Assembly (NCBI GenBank): GCA_903828515.1
Contig: CAIKMD010000007.1
Span: 1,644,706 to 1,708,705, forward strand
Direction of reading: 5' to 3'
DNA from: an uncultured Rhodospirillales bacterium
GTDB taxonomy: Bacteria > Pseudomonadota > Alphaproteobacteria > ATCC43930 > CGMCC-115725
DNA length: 64,000 nt
A program made the translations under genes and the position numbers. The notes beneath the pieces were generated by a model. The model made no database searches. It was not told where the DNA came from and saw only the letters and a program-made list of their open reading frames with translations. Each line of letters starts with the position of its first letter. Within the stretch, counting starts at the first letter, position 1. Positions 28,770-37,064 of the stretch are shown here, in pieces.

Positions 28770-30401
28770 ATGGTTTCAGCCGATATCGTTTTTCGTCACG
28801 GCAAGGTCGTTACCGTCGACCACGATTTCAGCATCGCGCAAGCGATCGCCGTCCAGGGCGAACGGATCCTCGCCGTGGGGACCGACGCCGAAATCGAAAG
28901 CTTGATCGGCCCTAAGACCCGCGTGATCGATCTCGCCGGGCGCACGGTGGTTCCCGGCCTCCACGACAGTCACATCCATACGATGGGGGGCGCCTCCGAC
29001 GAGCTGGCGGTATCGCTGGCCGATGCGAAGTCGATGAAAGACGTGCAGGCCGCCTTTGCCGCGCGCGTCGCGCAGACCCCGGCGGGCGACTGGGTCCTCG
29101 GCGGCAGCGGGTGGCACGAGAGCCAACTCGTCGAAGGAAGGTTGCCGGTTCGCCAGGAACTCGACGCGGTTACGCCGAACAATCCGGTGTTTCTGCGGCG
29201 CGGCGGTCATGTGGGCGTTGCCAACAGCGCGGCGCTCGCGCTCGCCGGCATCACCAAGGACACGCCCGATCCGAAGGGGGGCGTGATCGTGCGCGATCCC
29301 ACGACCGGCGAGCCGACCGGGGTGCTGGTCGAACGATCGGCGTTTACGCTCGTCGCCAAGCACATTCCGGCGGCGACGCGCGACGACCGTATCAAGGGCC
29401 TTAAACTCTTCATCGCCAAACTGAACAGCAAGGGCGTCACGGCGACGCTGGAACCCGGCCTCACCCTCGACGAGATCGCCGCTTACATGGAGCTGTGGCG
29501 GTCGGGCGGGATGACGACACGGGTGCGCGTGCTGCAAAAGGTGAACGGACTCGAAGATGTGACGGCGATGTCCTCGGTGCTGGCGCCGAATTTCGGCGAC
29601 GACTGGCTTCGCGTCGGCGGCTTTAAATTTTTGAGCGACGGCGGCATCGAAGCGGCTTACATGAGCGAGCACTATCGCGTCGTCGAGGGCGAGCAGAACG
29701 ATCCCAATTTCGTCGGCAAGCTGATCGTGCCGGCGGGCGGGCTCGAGGAACTCGGTCAGATGTTCATGGTCGCCGCCGAACGCGGCTGGCAGGTTCAGGC
29801 CCATGCCGTCGGAGACGCCACGATCACCGCCATCGTCGACCTGATGGAAGAGACCGATCGCAAATTTCCGCTGCGCGATCTGCGCTGGACGATCATGCAT
29901 ATCTTCCTGCCGACGGCGGCCTCGCTCGAAAAGATCAAGCGCATGGGTCTCTACACGACAGTCCAGGATCATCCGGTCAAGCTCGGCTACAACATGATCC
30001 GCTATTGGGGCGAAGAGCGCGCGGCGCGTTCGATCCCGGTCAAGACGATCATTTCGATGGGCATTCCGACCGGCGGCGGCACCGATGCGCCGGTGGTCGA
30101 TTGGAATCCGTTCGAATCCTTGTGGTGGATGACGACGCGCAGGGTCTTTGCGCAAGGCACGATCCGCGTGCTCGGTCCCGAGGAGGCGATCACCCGGCCC
30201 GAGGCGCTGCGGCTCTACACGATGGGCAGCGCTGCCAACGCCTTCATGGAAGACCGTATCGGGTCGTTGGAGCCGCGCAAATACGCCGATCTCGCGGTGC
30301 TCTCGGCGGATTACCTCACCGTTCCCGACGACGATCTGCGCGACATCCGTTCGCTCCTCACCATGGTAGGCGGCAAGATCGTCCACGAAGCGGGGATTTG
30401 A
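28770..30401 (+). CDS. YtcJ-type amidohydrolase (first of a tandem pair)
   Basis: 543 residues of the Amidohydro_3 (YtcJ/LAF3-like) family, metal-dependent hydrolases. The ATG at 28770 has an AGGA site and begins the N-terminal beta-sandwich (VSADIVFRHGKVVTVD). Metal-binding elements visible: GLHDSHIHTMGG (HxH), QAHAVGDATITA and IMHIFLP (single histidines) and GGGTDAPVVDWNPF (the late Asp). The C-terminus returns to the sandwich (IGSLEPRKYADLAVLSADYLTVPDDDL). The substrate is unknown; known relatives hydrolyse N-substituted amides or formamides. The following gene, 4 bases on, is a close paralogue of exactly the same length. Confidence 0.9.
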   Translation: MVSADIVFRHGKVVTVDHDFSIAQAIAVQGERILAVGTDAEIESLIGPKTRVIDLAGRTVVPGLHDSHIHTMGGASDELAVSLADAKSMKDVQAAFAARVAQTPAGDWVLGGSGWHESQLVEGRLPVRQELDAVTPNNPVFLRRGGHVGVANSAALALAGITKDTPDPKGGVIVRDPTTGEPTGVLVERSAFTLVAKHIPAATRDDRIKGLKLFIAKLNSKGVTATLEPGLTLDEIAAYMELWRSGGMTTRVRVLQKVNGLEDVTAMSSVLAPNFGDDWLRVGGFKFLSDGGIEAAYMSEHYRVVEGEQNDPNFVGKLIVPAGGLEELGQMFMVAAERGWQVQAHAVGDATITAIVDLMEETDRKFPLRDLRWTIMHIFLPTAASLEKIKRMGLYTTVQDHPVKLGYNMIRYWGEERAARSIPVKTIISMGIPTGGGTDAPVVDWNPFESLWWMTTRRVFAQGTIRVLGPEEAITRPEALRLYTMGSAANAFMEDRIGSLEPRKYADLAVLSADYLTVPDDDLRDIRSLLTMVGGKIVHEAGI

Positions 30402-30405
30402 CCCG

Positions 30406-32037
30406 ATGATCGAAGCCGATCTGATCCTGCGTAACGGCAAGATCGCGACCGTCGACAGGGCGTCGAGCATGGTTCAGGCGATTGCCATCCGCGGCGACCG
30501 CATCGTCGCCACCGGCAGTGACGCCGCAATGACCGCGCTGGCGGGCCCGAGCACGCAGGTTCTCGATCTAAAGGGACGCACGGTCATCCCCGGCCTTCAC
30601 GACAGCCATCTTCACACGATGAATGGTGGCCAGAACGAACTCGCGGTATCGCTGGCGAACGCGCGCTCGATCAAAGATGTTCAAGCAGCCTTTGCTGCGC
30701 GCGCCGCCGAAACGAAAAAGGGCAACTGGATCCTGGGCGGCAGCGGCTGGCACGAGAACCAGTTGGCGGAGGGCCGTCTGCCGGTCCGCCAGGAACTCGA
30801 TGCGGTGACGCCCGATAATCCCGTCTATCTGCGGCGCGGCGGCCATGTCGCGATCGTGAACAGCGCGGCGCTGGCGCTCGCCGGCATCACCGAGGACACC
30901 CCCAATCCGCGCAACGGCATCATCGTGCGCGATCCCAAAACCGGCGAGCCGATCGGGGTGCTGGTCGAGCGGCCGGCATTTAACCTCGTCCTCAATCTCG
31001 TGCCGCCGCCGAGCCGTGAAGATCGCGTGAAGGGCCTGAAGCTCTTCACCAGGAAGCTCAACCGGTTCGGCATTACGGCGACGCTCGAACCGGGCCTCTC
31101 GCTCGACGAGATCGCGGCGTACATGGCGTTGTGGCGCGAGGGCGCGATGACCACCCGCGTGCGGATCCTGCAGCGCGTGTTCGGGCATGACGACGTGCTC
31201 GGCCTGTCGCAATTCCTGGCGCCGAATTTCGGCGACGACTGGCTGCGGGTCGGCGGCTTCAAGTTCAGCGCCGATGGTGGCATCGAGGGCGCGGCTTTGG
31301 GCGAGCGTTATCGCGTCGTCGAAGGCGAACAGAACGATCCCGATTATTACGGCAAGATGATGACGCCGCCGGGCGGACGCGAGGAACTCGGCCGGATGAT
31401 GGAAACCGCCGCCGAACGCGGTTGGCAGTTCCAGGTCCATAATGTCGGCGACGCCGCGATTGCTGGATCGCTTGCGCTGATGGAACCTCTCGCGTTGCGC
31501 TTCAAGCTCGACGAGCTGCGCTGGACCATCGTGCATATTTTCCTGCCGTCGAAGGAATCGCTGGAAACGATCAAACGGCTCGGGCTTTCGACCACGGTAC
31601 AGGATCATCCGGTCAGCCTCGGTTACAACATGCTGCGGTTCTGGGGCGAGGAGCGGGCGGCGCGCTCGATCCCGATCCGTTCGATCACCGCGCTCGGCAT
31701 CCCGACCGGCGGCGGCACGGACGGGCCAACCGTCGATTGGAATCCGTTCAAGGCGCTCTGGTGGATGACGACGCGCAAGGTGTCGGTGAACAACGAGATC
31801 CGCACGCTGGGCCCTGACGAGGCGATCGACCGGCAGCTGGCTTTGCGGCTCTATACGATGGGCAGCGCCGAGGTCGGCTTCATGGAAGACAAGATCGGCT
31901 CGCTCGAAGCCGGCAAACTCGCTGATCTCGCGGTGCTGTCGGACGACTATTTCACGGTAGCTGACGATGCGCTGCTCGATCTGCGCTCGGTGCTGACCCT
32001 GGTCGGCGGCAAGATCGTGCATCAGGAAGCGCTCTGA
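30406..32037 (+). CDS. YtcJ-type amidohydrolase (second of a tandem pair)
   Basis: 543 residues, collinear with the preceding gene without visible gaps and nearly identical in many stretches (for example RQELDAVTPDNPVYLRRGGH against RQELDAVTPNNPVFLRRGGH). The metal site elements are kept: LHDSHLHTMNGG, VHNVGDAAIAG, IVHIFLPS and GGGTDGPTVDWNPF. Differences sit near likely substrate loops (HNVGDA for HAVGDA, TDGP for TDAP), so the pair may have diverged in specificity after duplication. The CPFC-motif gene follows after three bases. The substrate is unknown. Confidence 0.9.
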   Translation: MIEADLILRNGKIATVDRASSMVQAIAIRGDRIVATGSDAAMTALAGPSTQVLDLKGRTVIPGLHDSHLHTMNGGQNELAVSLANARSIKDVQAAFAARAAETKKGNWILGGSGWHENQLAEGRLPVRQELDAVTPDNPVYLRRGGHVAIVNSAALALAGITEDTPNPRNGIIVRDPKTGEPIGVLVERPAFNLVLNLVPPPSREDRVKGLKLFTRKLNRFGITATLEPGLSLDEIAAYMALWREGAMTTRVRILQRVFGHDDVLGLSQFLAPNFGDDWLRVGGFKFSADGGIEGAALGERYRVVEGEQNDPDYYGKMMTPPGGREELGRMMETAAERGWQFQVHNVGDAAIAGSLALMEPLALRFKLDELRWTIVHIFLPSKESLETIKRLGLSTTVQDHPVSLGYNMLRFWGEERAARSIPIRSITALGIPTGGGTDGPTVDWNPFKALWWMTTRKVSVNNEIRTLGPDEAIDRQLALRLYTMGSAEVGFMEDKIGSLEAGKLADLAVLSDDYFTVADDALLDLRSVLTLVGGKIVHQEAL

Positions 32038-32040
32038 GCT

Positions 32041-32526
32041 GTGGACGCCGATGCTTTATTGAAGCTGCACGGCCAGGCGCATCGCGCCAGTCTCATTGGC
32101 GACGCCGCGCCGACGGAATTTTCGAACGTCATCCGGCCAACCGATAATTTTCCGCGTCTGACTTTTAAAGATATCTACGCGACGACCGGCATCATCGGCC
32201 TGCGCCTCGGCGAGATGGCGAAGGACCTCGCGGGCCAACCCGTGATCATTAAGGGCTACATGGCGCCGCCACTGGTCGACGAAGGCGATTTCTTCGTCAT
32301 GACGCGAAGCCCGGTCTATACCTGTCCGTTCTGCGATTTCGGCGCGAACTGGCCCGACGATATCGTGTTGAGCCTGCTGGAACGCCCAAGCGGTTTCGTC
32401 GATCCGTTTCAGGCGATCGAGGTCGCCGGCACGCTCGATCTCGGCGCCAAGCATGATCCCCATACCGGGGCCACCCGCCTCGTGCGACTGGTCGATGCGA
32501 CCTGGCGGATCGTCCCGCCGAAATAG
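32041..32526 (+). CDS. protein of unknown function with a CPFC motif
   Basis: 161 residues from a GTG start, with an AGGAAG site about ten bases upstream and no in-frame ATG at the N-terminus. No signal peptide or membrane segment is present. The central part, VIIKGYMAPPLVDEGDFFVM followed by YTCPFCDFGANWPDDIVL, has a CxxC pair suggesting a metal site or redox role, and it reads like a small beta-rich OB-type fold. I have seen similar CPFC-xxx-WPDDIV text in unannotated proteins near transport genes, but I know no function. It is the third gene behind the tandem amidohydrolases and faces the ABC permease gene convergently, three bases away. Confidence 0.7.
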   Translation: MDADALLKLHGQAHRASLIGDAAPTEFSNVIRPTDNFPRLTFKDIYATTGIIGLRLGEMAKDLAGQPVIIKGYMAPPLVDEGDFFVMTRSPVYTCPFCDFGANWPDDIVLSLLERPSGFVDPFQAIEVAGTLDLGAKHDPHTGATRLVRLVDATWRIVPPK

Positions 32527-32529
32527 CGT

Positions 32530-33294
32530 TCAGTGAATGGCGAAGCGCCGCGCCAGCGGATCGATGACGAACTTCTCGCCGGCCACGAAAATGACGACGA
32601 TGGCAAAGCAGCTCGCGAAGACCATCGCGGTATCGCCGGTCACTTGCGCGCGCAGCATCAGGTAACCAAGGCCGCGATCGGCGCCGAACAGTTCCGCGAC
32701 CAGCGCGATCTTCCAGCCGACGCCATAGGCGATCCGCACCGACGACATGATGTAGGGTAGCAGCATCGGCAGCGCGATCTTGGTCGCGACCTTCCAGCCC
32801 GAGCGCGAGAAGCTCGCGCCCATTTCGAGCAGTTCGCGATCCATGTCGGCAAGGCCCTGGATCAGCGCGATGGCGCAGAACGGAACGAGGATCAGCGTCT
32901 CGACGAAAATCACCGAGGGACTGCTGGGTTGAAACCAGAACGTCGCGAGGATGGCCCAGCCGACGGAGGGGAAGGAATTGAGCACCGGCAAGACGCGTCG
33001 TGTCACCGCATAGGTACTCAACGGCACATAACGGGCGAGCATGGCCAATGCCCCGCCCAGCAACACGGCGAGCGCAACCGACACGACGACGCGGACGAGG
33101 CTGATGATGGTGTCGCCCAAAAACCGCGTATCGAAGAAAAGATTGAGGAGCGTCTGTCCGGTTTCGAGCGGGCCGGGCAGGACGAAGCTCGGCAACCGCC
33201 GCGCGGTGAGCCACCACACGAGGATAAAGAGCAGCGGCAGGCCGTCGCCGACCACGCGCTCGGCAAAAGAGGTTCGCGACTTAGACGGGTTCAT
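32530..33294 (-). CDS. ABC transporter permease (SsuC/TauC type)
   Basis: 254 residues, BPD_transp_1 fold with about six membrane segments. The cytoplasmic coupling-helix motif is visible as GASFSRSGWKVATKIALPMLLPYIMSS (the EAA-like loop; ELLEMGASFSRSG precedes it), followed by RIAYGVGWKIALVAELFG. It starts 14 bases inside the end of the other permease gene, so the two are translationally coupled. The two permeases are paralogous and probably form a heterodimer. It is the last gene of the four-gene importer operon. Confidence 0.9.
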   Translation of the reverse strand: MNPSKSRTSFAERVVGDGLPLLFILVWWLTARRLPSFVLPGPLETGQTLLNLFFDTRFLGDTIISLVRVVVSVALAVLLGGALAMLARYVPLSTYAVTRRVLPVLNSFPSVGWAILATFWFQPSSPSVIFVETLILVPFCAIALIQGLADMDRELLEMGASFSRSGWKVATKIALPMLLPYIMSSVRIAYGVGWKIALVAELFGADRGLGYLMLRAQVTGDTAMVFASCFAIVVIFVAGEKFVIDPLARRFAIH

Positions 33295-34057
33295 AATGCG
33301 CCGAGAGCCGTGCCTGGGTCGGCTCGAAGAGGTAACGGTCGGTGGCGTAAACCGCGGCGATGATGAGGACGATGATCATCACGACGAGCGGCGTATCGTA
33401 ATTCTGGCGCGCGAGATTGAAGAGACGCCCGAACCCGGCATCGCCGCCGAACAGCTCGGCGGTCAGCAACGCCTTCCATGCCACGCCGAAACAGATCCGC
33501 AGGGTCGAGAAGAGAAACGGCGTCAGGGCAGGCAGGAAGATCAGGCGGAAACGGTTGAACCCGCTGCGCCCGAAGCTGCGCGCCATCTCGACGATTTCCG
33601 GATCGATACTCTCGAGGCCCTGACGGACATTGATGATCGCGAACGGGATCAGCACCATGGCGAGGGCGAACATCACGGTGAAATCGCCCAGCCCAAACCA
33701 CAGCACCGCGAGTAGCACCCATCCGGTTCCCGAAAACGAATTGAGGAACGGGCTGATGCGCCCATGAACGGCAAGGCGCAGCACCGGCAGGTAATGCGCC
33801 GCCAAAGCGAGGCCGCCGCCGATCAGGATCGAGCCCAGCACCGCGCCGACGACGTGGAGAAGCGAAGCACCGACATGGACCCACATATGCGGATCGATGA
33901 CGAAGACGAAGAACTGCTTGGCTACGTCGACGGGTCCGGGCAGGAGATAGGGCGGCTCGACGATCCCGACCACCACCCAGATCGCCAGCATCGCGAGGGT
34001 GAAGAGCAGGGCGACAAGTCGTCGCCGCCGTTCCAGCGGTGTCCTTTCGGTCCTCAC
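33281..34057 (-). CDS. ABC transporter permease (SsuC/TauC type)
   Basis: 258 residues, BPD_transp_1 fold. The coupling loop reads VEMARSFGRSGFNRFRLIFLPALTPFLFSTLRICFGVAWKALLTAELFG, closely parallel to the other permease. The frame begins at a GTG (34057) without a strong ribosome site; moving the start downstream would cut the first membrane segment (LVALLFTLAMLAIWVVVGIV), so I keep it. It lies 19 bases after the binding-protein gene. Importers with two different membrane subunits of this class are a minority; ligands include thiamine precursors, sulfonates and nitriles. Confidence 0.88.
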   Translation of the reverse strand: MRTERTPLERRRRLVALLFTLAMLAIWVVVGIVEPPYLLPGPVDVAKQFFVFVIDPHMWVHVGASLLHVVGAVLGSILIGGGLALAAHYLPVLRLAVHGRISPFLNSFSGTGWVLLAVLWFGLGDFTVMFALAMVLIPFAIINVRQGLESIDPEIVEMARSFGRSGFNRFRLIFLPALTPFLFSTLRICFGVAWKALLTAELFGGDAGFGRLFNLARQNYDTPLVVMIIVLIIAAVYATDRYLFEPTQARLSAHYEPV

Positions 34058-34076
34058 GAGGATATTCGCGTTGCCG

Positions 34077-35066
34077 CTATTGCCGCAGCGCGTCTTTCCA
34101 GATCATCGACGCCGCGGGCGGATATTCCTTGATAATCGTGAGTTCTTTCGACAGCTCCCACAGCTTGTCGATCGCCTTCACGTCGGAATCCGAAACCACC
34201 ATCGGCACCTCGGTGTATTCGTTCAGCCAGTCGCTGAAGAAAGATGGTTCCATCTTGGTCTCGACGCTCATTGCCGCGGCGACTTCGGCCACATGGGTGC
34301 GGGTGTAGTCGGAAGAGGCCTTCACCATGCGCGCGAATTCCTTATAGGCGTCGGGCCGCGCCGCGAGCTTTTCCGGATAGCCGACCAGCACGGCCACAAC
34401 GGCGGGGCCGCCGATCGCCTGGTTGATCGCGTCGTCGAGGCTCTCGATCGCGCGGAATTCCTTGCTCTTCGACGCGTTATAGGCCTCGCTGTGGGTGAGG
34501 CTGGCGGCGTCGATGCGACCGGTGAGCAGCGCGCCGGGCATCGCGGTCGCCGGAACTTCGACCCAGCGCATGTCGCCGCCGTCGTAAGAGACGTTCATGC
34601 CGTAGGTCTTCCACAGCGCGATCCGCATCAGCGTCGTGCCGGTCGAGGGCAGGGATTGCGTTGCCAGCGTCTTGCCCTTCAGGTCCTTGATGCCCTTATA
34701 GGGGCTGTCCGCCTTCACATAGATCGCGGCGCCCTTGCCGCCTTTGGCATGGTTGCGCAGTGCCGTCGCCATGATCGAGAGCTCAAGGCCGCGTGACTTG
34801 GCCGCCGGCACGCCAATCGCCGCCGTCATGATGACGTCGTAGCTCTTGGCGCCCGTCGCTTGCAGCAGAGCCGGAATGTCCAGCGACTTCACCGTGATGT
34901 CGACCGTGTCGGACGGCACCTTGCCGTGGGCGAGCGGCCAGACCACCGCGTCGTAGGCGGGATCGAGCAGATAGGCGAAGGTGATGTTCTCCTTCGCGGC
35001 AGCGGGAAAGGCCAGAAGCAGAAGAAGTCCGGCGGCGGGGAGGAACCTGCCAAAAATTGCGATCAT
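34077..35066 (-). CDS. ABC transporter substrate-binding protein (NMT1/THI5-like)
   Basis: 329 residues with a signal peptide (FLPAAGLLLLLAFPAAA-K). The mature part begins ENITFAYLLDPAYDAVVWPLAHGKV; motifs such as DVIMTAAIGVPAAKSRGLELSIMATALR and IKDLKGKTLATQSLPSTGTTLMRIAL (ligand-phosphate or carboxylate loop) are those of the NMT1/SsuA superfamily. It stands between the ATPase and permease genes of a complete importer. The ligand cannot be assigned, but the operon faces the amidohydrolase/CPFC genes, which may act on the imported compound. Confidence 0.88.
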   Translation of the reverse strand: MIAIFGRFLPAAGLLLLLAFPAAAKENITFAYLLDPAYDAVVWPLAHGKVPSDTVDITVKSLDIPALLQATGAKSYDVIMTAAIGVPAAKSRGLELSIMATALRNHAKGGKGAAIYVKADSPYKGIKDLKGKTLATQSLPSTGTTLMRIALWKTYGMNVSYDGGDMRWVEVPATAMPGALLTGRIDAASLTHSEAYNASKSKEFRAIESLDDAINQAIGGPAVVAVLVGYPEKLAARPDAYKEFARMVKASSDYTRTHVAEVAAAMSVETKMEPSFFSDWLNEYTEVPMVVSDSDVKAIDKLWELSKELTIIKEYPPAASMIWKDALRQ

Positions 35067-35082
35067 GGTGTGACCTTTCCTG

Positions 35083-35856
35083 TCAAGAAACGGGTTCGGT
35101 AGGGGATTCGTGGAAGCCGGCGAGAATGCGGTCGCGTGTGGCGGTGAGTCCGATACTGATGCCGATCGACCGCGGTCGCGGATCTTCGATCGATACAGTC
35201 TCGATCACGCGCGTCGGCTTGGGCGAGAGCAAAACGATGCGGTCGGCGAGTTCCATCGCCTCGTCAACGTCGTGGGTGACGAACACGATGGTCTTGCCGG
35301 TGCGTTGCCAGATATCGACCAGCTCGCGGCGCATGCGCCGGCGCGTGTTGGGGTCGAGCGCCGAGAACGGCTCGTCCATCAGGATGATGCGCGGCTCGAC
35401 CGCCAGCGCACGGGCGAGCGACACGCGCTGACGCTCGCCGCCCGACAGCATGCGGGGATATTTTTGGCCATCCGCTTCGAGCCCGACGAGCTTCAGCAGA
35501 TCGTCGGCGCGTTGGTCCATTTCGGCGCGGCTCAAGCCAAGCTCGCGCAATTCCATGCCGAGCGTGACGTTTTCCTTCGCGGTACGCCACGGCAGCAGGC
35601 GAGGGTTTTGAAAGACGAAGGCGAGATCGCGCCAGCGCTCGTTCGGCGTCGCCCCGTCGATCGTCACGGACCCCGAATCATAGGGAAGCAGACCGGCGAG
35701 CAGCCGCAACGCCGTCGACTTGCCGCAACCCGATGGTCCGAGAAGACAGAGCAGTTCGCCCTCGCGCACGTCGAGATCGAGGCCGTCATAGAGCGTCTCC
35801 GCGCCAAATCGCAGCGAGACACGGCGGAACTCGATCAGGGGGCGGGCAGCGGTCAT
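35083..35856 (-). CDS. ABC transporter ATP-binding protein (SsuB/TauB type)
   Basis: 257 residues from the ATG at 35856; the 44-residue upstream extension does not resemble the family. The nucleotide-binding domain is complete: Walker A GPSGCGKST, Q-loop in LAFVFQNPRLLPWRT, signature LSGGERQRVSLARALA, Walker B RIILMDEPFSALD and the H-loop VTHDVDEAMELAD. The PRLLPWRT text is typical of nitrate/sulfonate/taurine-type importers. It is the promoter-proximal gene of ATPase, binding protein, permease, permease on the minus strand. Its start is divergent from a GST gene 170 bases away. Confidence 0.93.
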   Translation of the reverse strand: MTAARPLIEFRRVSLRFGAETLYDGLDLDVREGELLCLLGPSGCGKSTALRLLAGLLPYDSGSVTIDGATPNERWRDLAFVFQNPRLLPWRTAKENVTLGMELRELGLSRAEMDQRADDLLKLVGLEADGQKYPRMLSGGERQRVSLARALAVEPRIILMDEPFSALDPNTRRRMRRELVDIWQRTGKTIVFVTHDVDEAMELADRIVLLSPKPTRVIETVSIEDPRPRSIGISIGLTATRDRILAGFHESPTEPVS

Positions 35857-36026
35857 GCGGAGGGGCGGGCGTTTGTCTATGTGTGCGCAGGCAGGATGGG
35901 CTTTTGTGGCAGAATGCCTGTTCCGGTGCCCCCGCACAATGCCATCGATGGAGGCCGAAAAGTCCGCTCGAAACTCGCGGCCTGCCATGCCACTATCGAA
36001 AAAATTTTGGGTACTGAGGATTGCCG

Positions 36027-36719
36027 ATGTTGAAGCTGTACGACCTTGCCGGTGCGGAGAACGATCGCCGGTTCAGTCCTTATTGCTGGCGCATCAAAAT
36101 GGCGCTGGCGCATAAGGGATTGGAGGTCGAGACCATTCCCTGGCGGTTCACCGACAAGGACGTGATTGCGTTCAGCAAGCAGGGGCGGGTACCCGTGCTG
36201 GTCGATGGCGACCAATGGGTGAACGATAGCTGGGCGATCGCGGATTATCTTGAGGCGACTTATCCGGAAACACCGTCGCTGTTCGGCGGGCCGTCGGGTC
36301 GGGCGTTGTCGCGGTTTCACGCCAATTGGGTCGACGCGGTGATGAGCCCGTTCTTGTTCAAGATGGTCGTGGTCGATATCTTCCGGCACGTCGATCCGAA
36401 GGATCGCGATTATTTCCGCAAAAGTCGCGAGGAACGTTTCGGCAAGCCGCTCGAAGACGTCGTCGTGGATCGCGACAAGGACGTCGTTGCCTTTCGCGAG
36501 GCGCTGGCGCCGTTACGTCTCACGCTGCGTGCGCAGCCTTTCCTCGGTGGCGAAAGACCGCTTTATGCCGATTATGTCGTGCTGGGCGGGTTTCAGTGGT
36601 GCCGCTGCATCAGTGATTTCAAACTGCTGGAGCCGAACGATCCGATCTATGCCTGGCGCCAGCGCATGCTTGAACTCTTCGGCGGGCTTGCCGGCAAGGC
36701 CAAAGGCTATCCGGTCTAA
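36027..36719 (+). CDS. glutathione S-transferase family protein
   Basis: 230 residues. An N-terminal thioredoxin-like domain (LKLYDLAGAENDRRFSPYCWRIKMALAHKGLEVE, then GRVPVLVDGDQWVNDSWAIADYLEATYP) contains the GSH-binding VPVL and DSWAI elements. SPYCWR is the likely active-site region, with Ser or Cys in place of Tyr. The C-terminal all-helical domain includes FLGGERPLYADYVVLGGFQWCR. I start at the ATG at 36027, preceded by GAGGA, rather than the TTG at 36021. Beta-etherase-like and Omega-like bacterial GSTs look similar; the substrate is unknown. Confidence 0.88.
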   Translation: MLKLYDLAGAENDRRFSPYCWRIKMALAHKGLEVETIPWRFTDKDVIAFSKQGRVPVLVDGDQWVNDSWAIADYLEATYPETPSLFGGPSGRALSRFHANWVDAVMSPFLFKMVVVDIFRHVDPKDRDYFRKSREERFGKPLEDVVVDRDKDVVAFREALAPLRLTLRAQPFLGGERPLYADYVVLGGFQWCRCISDFKLLEPNDPIYAWRQRMLELFGGLAGKAKGYPV

Positions 36720-36819
36720 AGCGAAGCCGGGTTTGACCCTCGCGACGGGTGCGTGTTAGAGAAAACTTCAAAATGTGAACGACTTGGCGTTTGGCCGGGT
36801 CGCTTAAAGGGGGAATGCG

Positions 36820-37017
36820 ATGGCCGAAAAACCATCCAATCGCGGTTGGAGCTGGTGGTATCTGCTCCTGATCGTCTTGTGCGCGGCCGCGTTATGGGTC
36901 CCGTTCTATAACACGGTGGATCCGACTCTCTGGGGCATTCCCTTCTTCTATTGGTTCCAGCTCCTGCTGGTCCTTGCCAGTGCGGTGGTCATCGCCGTCG
37001 TTCATGTCGTGACTTAG
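36820..37017 (+). CDS. DUF3311 family small membrane protein
   Basis: 65 residues with two membrane segments (YLLLIVLCAAALWVPFY and FYWFQLLLVLASAVVIAVVHVV) and the family text LWGIPFFYWFQLL between them. DUF3311 proteins are encoded directly before solute:sodium symporters of the monocarboxylate (MctP-like) type and probably act as a small accessory subunit. Here the symporter gene starts 48 bases on, fitting that pairing. Function of the small subunit is inferred from context. Confidence 0.85.
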   Translation: MAEKPSNRGWSWWYLLLIVLCAAALWVPFYNTVDPTLWGIPFFYWFQLLLVLASAVVIAVVHVVT

Positions 37018-37064
37018 CGCGCCACGCGAAGCGCTGCTGACCGCGTCGGTAATTTTCGGGGGAA

